Shown piece after piece: positions 17,447 to 25,271 of a stretch of DNA of 64,000 nucleotides. Position numbers and translations under genes: made by a program. The stretch spans positions 124,001 to 188,000 of the forward strand of contig JAEUUI010000024.1 in assembly GCA_016786585.1 (NCBI GenBank), given 5' to 3'. Position 1 is the stretch's first letter. Every line of letters starts with the position of its first letter. The notes beneath the pieces are model-generated. The model did no database searches. It had not been told where the DNA came from and worked only from the letters and a program-made list of their open reading frames with translations. This stretch comes from Cyclobacteriaceae bacterium (GTDB taxonomy: Bacteria > Bacteroidota > Bacteroidia > Cytophagales > Cyclobacteriaceae).

Positions 17447-17908
17447 TTACGACACTGCCCAATGCTCAACCTTCACATACGGGTTGATTGCCTTTACTTC
17501 TTTCTCAAACTCTTCCATCTCAGAACCAATACCGGATGTCCAAAACTGTATTTCAGCCAATTCACCCGATTCGTTCAGATACTCAATGCGGTATGAATAA
17601 AACTTCATTCCTGCTACGCGAGCATCGGTCAAACTCAATTTTACTCTTTTAATTTTAGAAAAGTGTACCGCTGCTATTCCGTCATTTCCTTTCAGGAACA
17701 TCGTTTCCCTGTCATAGTAAATATCCTGGCTTTGATAACCTTTGATTATCATCCCTACGAGTACCAGGGCGATAACACCTGACACCGTGATGGCTATCGC
17801 TGAGGGAGAGCCGACAGTAACCTGATATGTAATGCCTAACAAGATCGCCAGAAGAACCGCAGGTATGGCGATGCGGACAAGGCGATTGTAAGGTGCGAGT
17901 TTATTCAT
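17447..17908 (-). CDS. Hypothetical two-helix membrane protein
   Basis: A 153-residue protein with two N-terminal membrane helices (about 13-29 and 35-54) and a cytoplasmic or periplasmic C-terminal domain of about 95 residues that is beta-rich (KIKRVKLSLTDARVAGMKFY, then YRIEYLNESGELAEIQFW) and looks like a PH-like or bPH-type domain often seen after membrane helices in Bacteroidota. No motif assigns a reaction. Neighbours on the same strand are equally uncharacterised and separated by 33-100 bases. Confidence 0.6.
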   Translation of the reverse strand: MNKLAPYNRLVRIAIPAVLLAILLGITYQVTVGSPSAIAITVSGVIALVLVGMIIKGYQSQDIYYDRETMFLKGNDGIAAVHFSKIKRVKLSLTDARVAGMKFYSYRIEYLNESGELAEIQFWTSGIGSEMEEFEKEVKAINPYVKVEHWAVS

Positions 17909-17941
17909 GTTACGGTATCGGGCAAATAGTACTAACCCGAA

Positions 17942-18484
17942 TTAGTTAATCTTCCCCTGTATGCCAAACTGCTGTACAAATTCTTCGAGGGTCTTTGTTT
18001 TGAACAGGTTTACATTTGTCAAAATCTTGTTTACAGTCGGCCTGCAGTAATCAATGCCGGATAGCGGGCTCACGCAACTGGCACACGCATCGCGGTTGAG
18101 AAAAATATACGGACCGGCCTGAATCATCTCACCGAACACGGTTGGCAACCAGCAACTAAATCTCATGCTCCTGCTGTTCGCCAAATTTTTGCATGCCACT
18201 GAATCCGAGCGATCATAGATAAGATACGAAATACTAGGAAAGCATTCACCCTGGTAAACCTGATCACGACCGCCCCGCTCATGAACAGGTTTCGACCTGA
18301 AGAACGTTATTCGCCCGATAGACTTATCGGCCTTTGTTTTACTGTATGTATGAAGCGTGTAGCTCCAGAATTCGAGCGAGTCGACCTGACAAAGTACAGG
18401 AATGGATTGGAGAAAAAGGATCAGGACAACAATCAGCCGGACTGGAAATAGTAAATATTTAAACATCATCTCCGCTTTCATCAT
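17942..18484 (-). CDS. Hypothetical exported protein
   Basis: A 180-residue protein with a signal peptide of about 32 residues (hydrophobic core FPVRLIVVLILFLQSIPVL, cleavage near LCQ). The mature part has six Cys residues, including CASCVSPLSGIDYC, which may form disulfides or hold a metal. No family is recognised. Three Met codons near the start (1, 2, 6 and 7) make the exact start uncertain by a few residues. Confidence 0.55.
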   Translation of the reverse strand: MMKAEMMFKYLLFPVRLIVVLILFLQSIPVLCQVDSLEFWSYTLHTYSKTKADKSIGRITFFRSKPVHERGGRDQVYQGECFPSISYLIYDRSDSVACKNLANSRSMRFSCWLPTVFGEMIQAGPYIFLNRDACASCVSPLSGIDYCRPTVNKILTNVNLFKTKTLEEFVQQFGIQGKIN

Positions 18485-18764
18485 TTATAAAAGTAACCGT
18501 TATTTACCTTATCTCCTGCAGTTTGTATCGCCCTTCATTTTTACGCAGCGTCCGTCAGAGAGATTCCGAATCTTTGTTTGCGTTAAGTACTGACACATCA
18601 GAAGAGATAACCCCATATGAGTTCTTAATTGTGTGAATGGTTTGAATTATAATCTTATCCGGATACAATATTGATCCAGGCCGTTGTTGCCTATTTTGTG
18701 CTTTAAAGATGCCGAATAATCGCATTAATACCAGCAACCCTGACCTCATACACATTGCAGAATG

Positions 18765-20135
18765 TTACTCCGTTATCCAATGGAAGCCGTTCTTTATCAG
18801 CCGGAAATCTTCTCTTCTGACTGCCTGCTTTTTAGCTTCAATGGAAACCGAATCACGATCAATTATTCCTTTTAGCACGAGCGTAGCGGAGTCGACTACC
18901 GTAAACTGAAACTTGCTCAAAACTTGCCGCGACACCAATATTGAATCCAACATGAAACTTGTCCGTTGACTGAAACCATACTCATTAAATATCTCCTGCT
19001 CGTGGGTTGATAAATCTTTCGGGCTTTTGTACACGAGAAGTTCCCGATCGGCCACTGAAATAAACATGTATGCTACGCTATCGCCCCGAAGGCGAATTCG
19101 TTCTCGTGAACCTCCTATTATTATTTGGCTCCACCGTTGCGGGCTTTCGGCTGCTACTGTGTCTTGAGCAACAACAAAACGGGTAACATCGAAGATTCCG
19201 GATATCCCTGCCTGAGACTTGCTCATTTCCCGATTGTGTCTTCTTTGTTTGCTCATGACGTAGTCGTTGACTGAAAAAACTATTACAAATCCGATCAGCA
19301 AGAATTTGAACACGTTTTTTGAAATACGTACCCATCGTTTGCTAAACACGGGAGCTTGTATGGGCGGAAGTGAAGTAGCCTGGTTGGTAAAGAAGAACTT
19401 GATGAATCGATCTGCATAGGGAAGCACCAGAAAAGAGGTCATCACAAACAAGATGGTTGGGTACATCTTGGCATGGACGTCATAACTGAAATTTACAATG
19501 ATCACATTTAACAACGTGCCCAGGGTGAGGATTGCACCAAAAACCATTGTTCTTCGAAACAGCAGCAGCAGTGCAGCGCTCTCGGCAATACCAATAACAA
19601 TATTGTAACTGTACGAATATCCAAAAAAAGTCCAGGCCAGGCTCATGGGCGACAGATCCCCGACACGCTCCGTTAGTGTGTAAAGTCCGGGATCGGGAAA
19701 CTGCATTTTAAAGAACTTCTCTAACGCAAACAGGAATAAGGTAAATGCCAAATAGTAACGAATACTTGTTGTGAGCCAATACCAGGCGGTGTCGTAGTTT
19801 GCTCGTTTCCTGTCTAATACACTCCAGAGTATTGTTCCCATTGCAGCCATCGCTGCCATAGCGAAGTAAAGCAAATAAACATAGGTTCTGTCGTTATGCT
19901 GGGCGTCATAAGGTGATATGATGGTGTAGGGAATATGAAACAGATGTTTGCCTAACCACGCAACGATCCCATCCAATACCTGCGCAAGATTTCCCTCATA
20001 GTAGAAGAACGAGAAAACAGGATTAACGGACCAGTCGAGCAGAACGATAAACAGGATGAAGAAGATAAACACGAAACGAAATGCAATTCGTTTGTATGGG
20101 TTCCACGGTAAAATTTGTGCTGACAGATTCTCCAT
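18765..20135 (-). CDS. DoxX-like integral membrane protein
   Basis: A 456-residue membrane protein with about eight hydrophobic helices in its first 300 residues. The block from RYYLAFTLFLFALEKFFKMQ through GIAESAALLLLFRRT to VNFSYDVHAKMYPTILFVMT has the layout of the DoxX/DoxD-like four-helix bundle, a family linked to quinone or thiosulfate chemistry and to redox balance. The C-terminal third (after residue 310) is soluble, beta-rich and unassigned, with IIGGSRERIRLRGDSVAYMF. Family level is inferred from helix pattern and the YYLAF..FALEK segment, not from a catalytic motif. The 280 bases downstream show no supported gene. Confidence 0.6.
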   Translation of the reverse strand: MENLSAQILPWNPYKRIAFRFVFIFFILFIVLLDWSVNPVFSFFYYEGNLAQVLDGIVAWLGKHLFHIPYTIISPYDAQHNDRTYVYLLYFAMAAMAAMGTILWSVLDRKRANYDTAWYWLTTSIRYYLAFTLFLFALEKFFKMQFPDPGLYTLTERVGDLSPMSLAWTFFGYSYSYNIVIGIAESAALLLLFRRTMVFGAILTLGTLLNVIIVNFSYDVHAKMYPTILFVMTSFLVLPYADRFIKFFFTNQATSLPPIQAPVFSKRWVRISKNVFKFLLIGFVIVFSVNDYVMSKQRRHNREMSKSQAGISGIFDVTRFVVAQDTVAAESPQRWSQIIIGGSRERIRLRGDSVAYMFISVADRELLVYKSPKDLSTHEQEIFNEYGFSQRTSFMLDSILVSRQVLSKFQFTVVDSATLVLKGIIDRDSVSIEAKKQAVRREDFRLIKNGFHWITE

Positions 20136-20295
20136 ATAGTTTCAACGGTTACCGATTCGTATGTTTTTACTGACTTTATTCGAAAGTTCAAAATTCCGAT
20201 GGCGTCACGGGTGTTGGTGCGCCAAGACCCTGCTCCCTAAGTTCCTTAACATACCATCTCAAAATCCTGATCCAACTAGTGACATCTATCCCTGT

Positions 20296-21213
20296 TCAAT
20301 ATATCGGTCCCATGTAAGGGAAACGTGTCTTAAAGTATTTTGAATGTTGATCCATCAATGCTCTCCCGTTAACAAGGACGAACTTCTTCCGGTTTTTTGA
20401 CCGGGCAATAATGATCACAACCTGATTCATCGGACTTTGAACATTTGAAGAATGTAGTTGATGAATTGCTTTGTCAACCAGTTGCTTGTCGGCCCCGGGG
20501 ATTACCTCGTAATCAAGCATCCGGCCGTCATCCGAGACTTTAGCAAAAATTTTAAACCCCATATCTCTTCGGGCCTCAGTTTTTGTCAGTTTGTTTATCG
20601 ACATAATAAACTCAGATAATCCGTTAACGACAGGCATTCTAATCAGCATCATTGATTTAGCATCCAAATAGCTATTAAAGTAGGTTTGTTCGTCCGGGTA
20701 ATGCTCCGGGAAAAGAATTTTGTATTCCTTTTTTATTTCGTCAAGCAAACCCGGTCGCTCAACTTTGTCCAATACATACACCGCATTGTAAAAATAGCCG
20801 TTGAGCAGGTAGAAGTTCAATGTGTCTATCGTTGACGAGAGCTGCGGCATCTGCTGTTCTTCCGGCCTAACGAGTATAAATTTTGTGTGATCAGAACTTC
20901 CTAACTCCCGGGCACCAAATACAAAGGGTGTATTGCCGGTTAAGAATGTGTTTATCACAAAATAATTTTGATCTACTGTATCTCTTAGAAAAACACCGTC
21001 CTGAAGACTTTCCATTGTTACAATAAACCTGTGCTTCGAAATCTCATCCGGAGGAAAGTCGCAACGGTTAAAGCCCGTATTAACCGACCATCCTATTTTG
21101 AATTTACCCTGCATGGCTTTCCCATCGAAATCGATTACATATTTTGTACACGGGAAGGCTTCGAGTGCCAGGTAAATAAGCGTACCGATGCCGGTTAAGA
21201 TAAGTTTTTTCAT
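20296..21213 (-). CDS. Hypothetical exported protein
   Basis: A 305-residue protein with a short hydrophobic N-terminus (GIGTLIYLALEAFPC) that could be a signal peptide; Cys22 follows EAFP and is not a good lipobox. The rest is soluble, with a C-terminal region KVSDDGRMLDYEVIPGADKQ that resembles the energy-transfer (TonB C-terminal-like) motif of Bacteroidota proteins, where a residue pair couples to conserved beta strands. No confident family. The gap to the previous gene is 160 bases with nothing recognisable. Confidence 0.5.
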   Translation of the reverse strand: MKKLILTGIGTLIYLALEAFPCTKYVIDFDGKAMQGKFKIGWSVNTGFNRCDFPPDEISKHRFIVTMESLQDGVFLRDTVDQNYFVINTFLTGNTPFVFGARELGSSDHTKFILVRPEEQQMPQLSSTIDTLNFYLLNGYFYNAVYVLDKVERPGLLDEIKKEYKILFPEHYPDEQTYFNSYLDAKSMMLIRMPVVNGLSEFIMSINKLTKTEARRDMGFKIFAKVSDDGRMLDYEVIPGADKQLVDKAIHQLHSSNVQSPMNQVVIIIARSKNRKKFVLVNGRALMDQHSKYFKTRFPYMGPIY

Positions 21214-21286
21214 TTGGGAAAAGTTAGTTGACTACAAAAGGAGCTTCTTCATACGCATTTTCTCGCAGAACTCCCTGTTGTTCTGC

Positions 21287-22705
21287 TTACCACACATAAA
21301 TTTTTGAGTACATGTCGGGCCCTGTGCCAATGTACATCATGTTTATTTTATCTGTGAGGTAGTCGTTATTGACTTTGAACTTGTAGATGTTTTCCCCTTT
21401 TGGAAGTACGGCTTCACACGTCCATACGCCATTTTCTTTTGTCATCTTTATGGCATTCTTCGTCCATTGGGTAAACTCCCCCATTAACGACACCTGCTCA
21501 GCGCCCTCGAAGTCGTTAAGCCTGAAGATGACTTTTTGATTTTCCTGTTTGCCCCACAATGTTGCGAGATAATCGTTCGGGTTCAGTTCCAGTGCCCTTG
21601 CAAAGTTCTTGTTGCTTTCAATCGAATTATTGTCTTTCCTATAGGCTACACCGAGCCAGGTATAAATTTCCGTCTTATCCGGATCAAATTCTTTCAGGGT
21701 TTCCAAAAGCGCAATTGCTTCTTTTACTTTACCGCTGTCGATCCATTTAACAGCCAAATTTACAACCGCGTTATTATTGAAATTATACTGAGCATCTGGT
21801 TTTGTTCGCAACTGTTTGTAAGTGGCCAGTGCTGCGTTGATGCCGTTGCGTTCGAATTCCTTTTCTATCAAAGGGGAAACGTCTTTCGGAAAATACTCAG
21901 CCAGGTTTTTGTGGTGTGCGCCTTTTTCCAATTCTGCGCTAAGGTTGATAACCTTTTCGGTTTCAAAGTCATTTTTATAATACAGGTGGATGGTGCTGCT
22001 TTTCAAATCAACCGCAATTGAAAAATTGGTCACTAATGTTTGCGGTTGCTTTTGTGCAGATTTTTGAAGTACGGTTTTAATGTCGGTTAGCTCAAATATT
22101 TTTGCAGCACTCAGATAATTCACAGCAACATCTCTTCTGTAACAGGCTTCTTTATGCCCCTTATTGATGCAATAGTTTGTCAGTGCAAAATTGTTTTCAG
22201 TTTTACGGATTATGTAGCCACCGTGCACCGTAGCGTAGTCGCCATTTGCATCGGCAATATATAGCTGAGCGCCTTTGAGTTTTACCAGGTTGTATTTGCT
22301 TATGTATTGGATGGCTTCGCTAACGGTTTTACAACTTTTCAGGAGGTCGTGAACCAATTCCTTTTTGCGATTCTCCTTAGCGGGGTCGTTTGCTACAGGT
22401 TCATCGTCAATGGCGGTATAGTCCATAAATAGCCCGTATTGATTTAGTCCGCCCTGTGGATTCTTGTACATCAATCCATAAAAGAGCTTTCCGATGGACA
22501 GCTCTGTCCAGATCATATAGCCGTAGCTTTCTTTTCCGGCCGGATAATACCACATCCGGTATTGGGTGGTGTAAATTTCGTCTTCGTTGTTTCCGATCCA
22601 AACGTGCTGCCCGTCATTGGCCATGAAAATTGTACAGGCCTGTGAAACCAGCGTACTTGTCAGCAACAAGATGATGAAGAGGAAGCGACTAATTTTTTGT
22701 GTCAT
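21287..22705 (-). CDS. Secreted Ntn hydrolase fused to TPR and CBM48 domains
   Basis: Signal peptide 1-23 (LVSQA then Cys24), so signal peptidase I would expose an N-terminal Cys, the catalytic nucleophile of the Ntn hydrolase fold. CTIFMANDG at 24-32 and WIGNNEDE at 36-43 match the penicillin acylase/choloylglycine hydrolase (C45/C59, linear amide hydrolase) clan, and the GGLNQYGLFMDY segment supplies the conserved Asn. Residues about 290-395 are a helical TPR-like region (AIALLETLKEFDPDKTEIYT). Residues about 405-472 form an AMPK-type glycogen-binding CBM48 (VSLMGEFTQWTKNAIKM, GENIYKFKVNND). Acylase joined to a carbohydrate-binding module is unusual. Substrate unknown; could be an amide or a cell-wall glycan-linked peptide. 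Confidence 0.75.
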   Translation of the reverse strand: MTQKISRFLFIILLLTSTLVSQACTIFMANDGQHVWIGNNEDEIYTTQYRMWYYPAGKESYGYMIWTELSIGKLFYGLMYKNPQGGLNQYGLFMDYTAIDDEPVANDPAKENRKKELVHDLLKSCKTVSEAIQYISKYNLVKLKGAQLYIADANGDYATVHGGYIIRKTENNFALTNYCINKGHKEACYRRDVAVNYLSAAKIFELTDIKTVLQKSAQKQPQTLVTNFSIAVDLKSSTIHLYYKNDFETEKVINLSAELEKGAHHKNLAEYFPKDVSPLIEKEFERNGINAALATYKQLRTKPDAQYNFNNNAVVNLAVKWIDSGKVKEAIALLETLKEFDPDKTEIYTWLGVAYRKDNNSIESNKNFARALELNPNDYLATLWGKQENQKVIFRLNDFEGAEQVSLMGEFTQWTKNAIKMTKENGVWTCEAVLPKGENIYKFKVNNDYLTDKINMMYIGTGPDMYSKIYVW

Positions 22706-22821
22706 CGGAACTGTTTGGAGGTTATTGCAAGGGCTAGATAAGAACGACTTCGGGAATCACAAAAGCTAAGATAGTCAATCTATTAATCTTCCCTGCAGGT
22801 TTGAAATGGCATCCAAACGCT

Positions 22822-23292
22822 TTACGTTCTTTCAAACATCGAATTCGGCAATACCAGGATTACAAGGGTTATCACCCCCATAAGTACAAGCGCAACCGTT
22901 GTTGTAAATCCCCGGTCGTCCTGCGTTTCGGGGTGCCGTATTTTTAAATTGTATTGGCTATCGTTATCGCGGACATAAATATCAAGCGCGTTGGCTTTCT
23001 TACTGATTACAGCGTTTACCCTGATAAGGGTTCGCTTATCGTAGTCCTCCAGAAAAATTGGATAGAAATTGGTACTACAGTTCGTATAGAAAACAAGATA
23101 GCCACCCCGGTTTTCGGCATCCAATGTGTCGATACGTTGGATTGTACAACTGTCCATTTCAGCTTCGTAGAACCGCTGCAGTTCCATGCGGGAAACTTTC
23201 AGATTGTCGGACAGGTTAGCTACGATAGTTCCGATGCCGTAGATGAATAGCACGCCTATCCACACTGCAACTTTTCGGGGATGAATTTTCAT
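22822..23292 (-). CDS. Hypothetical membrane protein with helices at both ends
   Basis: A 156-residue protein with one N-terminal membrane helix (about 8-25) and one C-terminal helix (about 130-149) flanking a soluble domain of about 100 residues. This resembles a DUF3592-type arrangement, in which two helices embrace a beta-rich domain (GGYLVFYTNCSTNFYPIFLE, then TLIRVNAVISKKANALDIYV). The assignment is tentative. No catalytic motif. Confidence 0.55.
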   Translation of the reverse strand: MKIHPRKVAVWIGVLFIYGIGTIVANLSDNLKVSRMELQRFYEAEMDSCTIQRIDTLDAENRGGYLVFYTNCSTNFYPIFLEDYDKRTLIRVNAVISKKANALDIYVRDNDSQYNLKIRHPETQDDRGFTTTVALVLMGVITLVILVLPNSMFERT

Positions 23293-23361
23293 GATTACTT
23301 AGATATCCTATTGTCAGTACTCATCTCTTTCAAAACATTATTGCTGTGTGTAATTCACTTT

Positions 23362-23751
23362 TCACTTCCCGTGGGTGATTCTGATTATTCGACCGTCAAT
23401 GGCATCCATGATTATTAGGAATGTTCCACCAAATGAGCCCCGGGGCAATGTTCCTGCAATACTCCAATAGTGTTTAATCTTGTAAACCTCGTAAGGCTTT
23501 TGCTTTTTAATATTCCTTTCTCCATAGATCCTGAACAAGATTACCTCGGCAATTTCCACCGCAGAAGTACTGTCTGAAATTATTTCTTTCTTGCCATCGA
23601 CTACATTATGAAGTGAATTTTCGGCCAGGCTTCGTTCAAGCTCAGTCCTTGCAAATTCTTCCCCTAAGATTGATCGTGGGTTTTCACTCTGCGCCAATGA
23701 GGACAGACTTGACAAAATGAGCGATGTTAAAATCAAGAGTCTTTTAATCAT
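23362..23751 (-). CDS. NTF2-fold immunity-type protein (YbbC/YhhH-like)
   Basis: A 129-residue protein with a signal peptide (about 1-19, ending SLAQ) and a C-terminal domain of the NTF2-fold immunity family. Its hallmarks are AVEIAEVILFRIYGERNIKKQKPYE (only partly listed: YGERNIKKQKPYE), YWSIAGTLPRGSFGGTFLII and the closing RIIRITHGK. Relatives of this family are annotated as immunity proteins of polymorphic toxins (YbbC/YhhH type). No matching toxin is seen here, so either it is an orphan or the name only reflects fold. Start at the ATG on 23751-23749; the longer open frame to 23862 is discarded because it adds Arg/Cys-rich residues before the signal peptide. It is followed, 5', by an AT-rich cassette-like spacer. 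Confidence 0.7.
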   Translation of the reverse strand: MIKRLLILTSLILSSLSSLAQSENPRSILGEEFARTELERSLAENSLHNVVDGKKEIISDSTSAVEIAEVILFRIYGERNIKKQKPYEVYKIKHYWSIAGTLPRGSFGGTFLIIMDAIDGRIIRITHGK

Positions 23752-23953
23752 GAAACGTTGAGGTGATGAGTATATAAAGTGTCTTATCGCAAAAAGTAAG
23801 TTACAGCCACCGTTGGTTATGCGATTATGTTGCCAAAATAACAAACGGCAGACCGATAACACATGGCATAAATAGTTTGTTGTAGATTGATCTTATGTCA
23901 GCATAATTTTTGTTTATTCAAATTGTCCGCTGACAAAAATATTTGGTCCCTTC

Positions 23954-24277
23954 TCAAGAATTCTTCAATAAGTCGTTGGGATGGGGATGTTTTGTAAAAA
24001 TTGATTTATCAAGCTGATCAATAAATTCCGGATACTTTAGCTTAAACCATGACATTAATTCATTCAGCTTGGTTGCTTTTAATTCAACATGATCTTCTTT
24101 GTCGGTTATTACTATTTCATGGTTTAGTTTCTTCAATTGAAAAATTGTCCACAAAGATTTTTCGTGAGCTTTATTACTTTCTGGTCTGTCACCAAGTATC
24201 GTTGAGTTCCATAATGTGTCAAAATAAACTCCATTTACATAGACTCTATAGTCCTTTGTCATGTAATCTCTGGCCAT
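23954..24277 (-). CDS. Small hypothetical protein, AT-rich
   Basis: A 107-residue protein from the ATG at 24277-24275 (MARDYMTKDYRV). A frame extending to a TTG at 24319 was not used because that TTG lies inside the 10-bp palindrome TTGCCGGCAA at 24310-24319. It contains VNGVYFDTLWNSTI and a Lys/Asp-rich helical tail. No family is recognised. Base composition is clearly more AT-rich than the surrounding backbone, and it sits between two structured spacers, like a cassette. Confidence 0.5.
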   Translation of the reverse strand: MARDYMTKDYRVYVNGVYFDTLWNSTILGDRPESNKAHEKSLWTIFQLKKLNHEIVITDKEDHVELKATKLNELMSWFKLKYPEFIDQLDKSIFTKHPHPNDLLKNS

Positions 24278-24319
24278 TTTTGTAATCGAGTTGTTTAAAG
24301 GTGCAAGGCTTGCCGGCAA

Positions 24320-24451
24320 CGTTGGTGCTTGTGCAGTGCGGGATTTCGAAGCGCGTAATTGTCCCAGACACCAAATGTTATTTGAAAATTAAACCACAAA
24401 TTTATACTGAACCCCGCCATTGGTTATAGCTGCTGTTGTTAGCCGTTACGG
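24320..24451. repeat. Structured spacer (cassette-boundary-like)
   Basis: On the minus strand it contains GGCTAACAACAGCAGCTATAACCAATGGC at about 24415-24443, with an inverted GGTTA/TAGCC pair, plus a distal inverted pair AACGTTGGTG / CACCAAATGTT and the palindrome TTGCCGGCAA at its end (24310-24319). An imperfect copy of the CCRTTGGTTAT core occurs at 23815-23827, upstream of the NTF2-fold gene. These features resemble spacers that recur between small single-gene modules in Bacteroidota genomes, and look partly like integron attC-type sites, but no integrase gene is present. Coordinates are approximate. Confidence 0.4.
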
Positions 24452-25042
24452 TCACTCGTTCAATATTTTTTCAAATGTCTTTTTTATGTGAGTAAATTCT
24501 CCTTTGTCATAGTTTACTAGGTCAATTGAGTTGGAGATAATTTGGTCGATGGTTACTCCGCTGTCGACATATTGAAATGCAGCTAGCCTGTCATTGTCAA
24601 CAACTTTAGGAACTATATTGACCTTGATTCCTCTTCGTCTAAGTTCTTTTAATTTATTAATCAATTCAATTGTATTATTTAGTCCGCCACCACAACCTTC
24701 TAACGAAAAATATCCAAGTCCATATTGATAGATTCGTCCAGTTGACTTCTCGTGAATTGTAGGAGCTACCAAATTCCAGGCACTTGAATCCTTTTCCTTT
24801 TCTATGAATAAATAGGCGTTAACATCTTCTGTTATGTCATTCAATTGCACAATTCCCCAACGTCCAAGTGTGGTCTTATAGTCCTTGTAAACTCGATTGT
24901 CATTTGAAATTTCTTTCGTTTTGTCTTCATTTTTACCGTCCTCTTGATTGTTATTTATTTTTCTTTTGTCATTGGAAAAATTAAATAGGTTAATGGAAAT
25001 CAAGTTCCAACCAAATCCCGTTTCTAAATTTAAGATATTCAT
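24452..25042 (-). CDS. Hypothetical protein, AT-rich accessory gene
   Basis: A 196-residue soluble protein with a low-complexity Asn/Asp/Lys-rich N-terminal stretch (about 26-52) and a beta/alpha C-terminal domain with LGYFSLEGCGGGLNNTIELI (about 103-122) and helical Lys/Asn-rich end. The GCGGG turn is its only distinctive motif. It could be a small accessory or defence gene, but no match is recognised. Strong AT bias relative to the flanking tex gene and the position between two hairpin spacers suggest acquisition by transfer (inference). Confidence 0.45.
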   Translation of the reverse strand: MNILNLETGFGWNLISINLFNFSNDKRKINNNQEDGKNEDKTKEISNDNRVYKDYKTTLGRWGIVQLNDITEDVNAYLFIEKEKDSSAWNLVAPTIHEKSTGRIYQYGLGYFSLEGCGGGLNNTIELINKLKELRRRGIKVNIVPKVVDNDRLAAFQYVDSGVTIDQIISNSIDLVNYDKGEFTHIKKTFEKILNE

Positions 25043-25089
25043 ATATCAATCGGTTTACTGTTTTGCCGTACGTAATGGCCACAACGTCC

Positions 25090-25118
25090 GGATATACGCC
25101 ACACTATGGCCTATATCC
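25090..25118. other. Hairpin upstream of an AT-rich accessory gene
   Basis: Seven-base stem GGATATA / TATATCC, one mismatch, then four-base stem GCCA / TGGC, loop CACTA. It lies 48 bases 5' of the start of the 24452-25042 gene (minus strand) and looks like one end of a mobile cassette boundary, or a riboregulatory leader hairpin. Confidence 0.4.
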
Positions 25119-25244
25119 TTTATTGTTTCCTCAAGATAACTTCTTCCCCATCCGGCTCCAAGCCTGAAGTTCATAACAAAAGTCATCTTGTGTCGCGGTC
25201 CGATTTTTATTTCTCCTAACCTGCCTAAAAACCAACCCTTCTCT

Positions 25245-25252
25245 TATTTTTG
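25245..25252 (+). promoter_or_regulatory. -7 element for tex
   Basis: TATTTTTG matches TAnnTTTG exactly and ends 19 bases before the tex ATG at 25272. No clear TTG was found at the usual distance upstream, so the -33 part is weak. Confidence 0.4.
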
Positions 25253-25271
25253 CACGCTATTTTAGTTTTTT

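Noticed and set aside
18555-18755. 66-residue open frame in the 280-base gap
   Set aside because: No start context, no family resemblance; looks like chance in a low-complexity gap.
23752-23862. N-terminal extension of the NTF2-fold gene
   Set aside because: The extra residues precede a clean signal peptide and are Cys/Arg/His-rich without homology; ATG at 23751 is used.
23954-24319. TTG start at 24319 for the 107-residue gene
   Set aside because: The TTG lies within the palindrome TTGCCGGCAA and the added residues read like spacer; the ATG at 24277 is used.
23800-25260. Calling a true integron
   Set aside because: No integrase gene and no canonical attC R/L boxes could be confirmed by eye; reported only as cassette-like.
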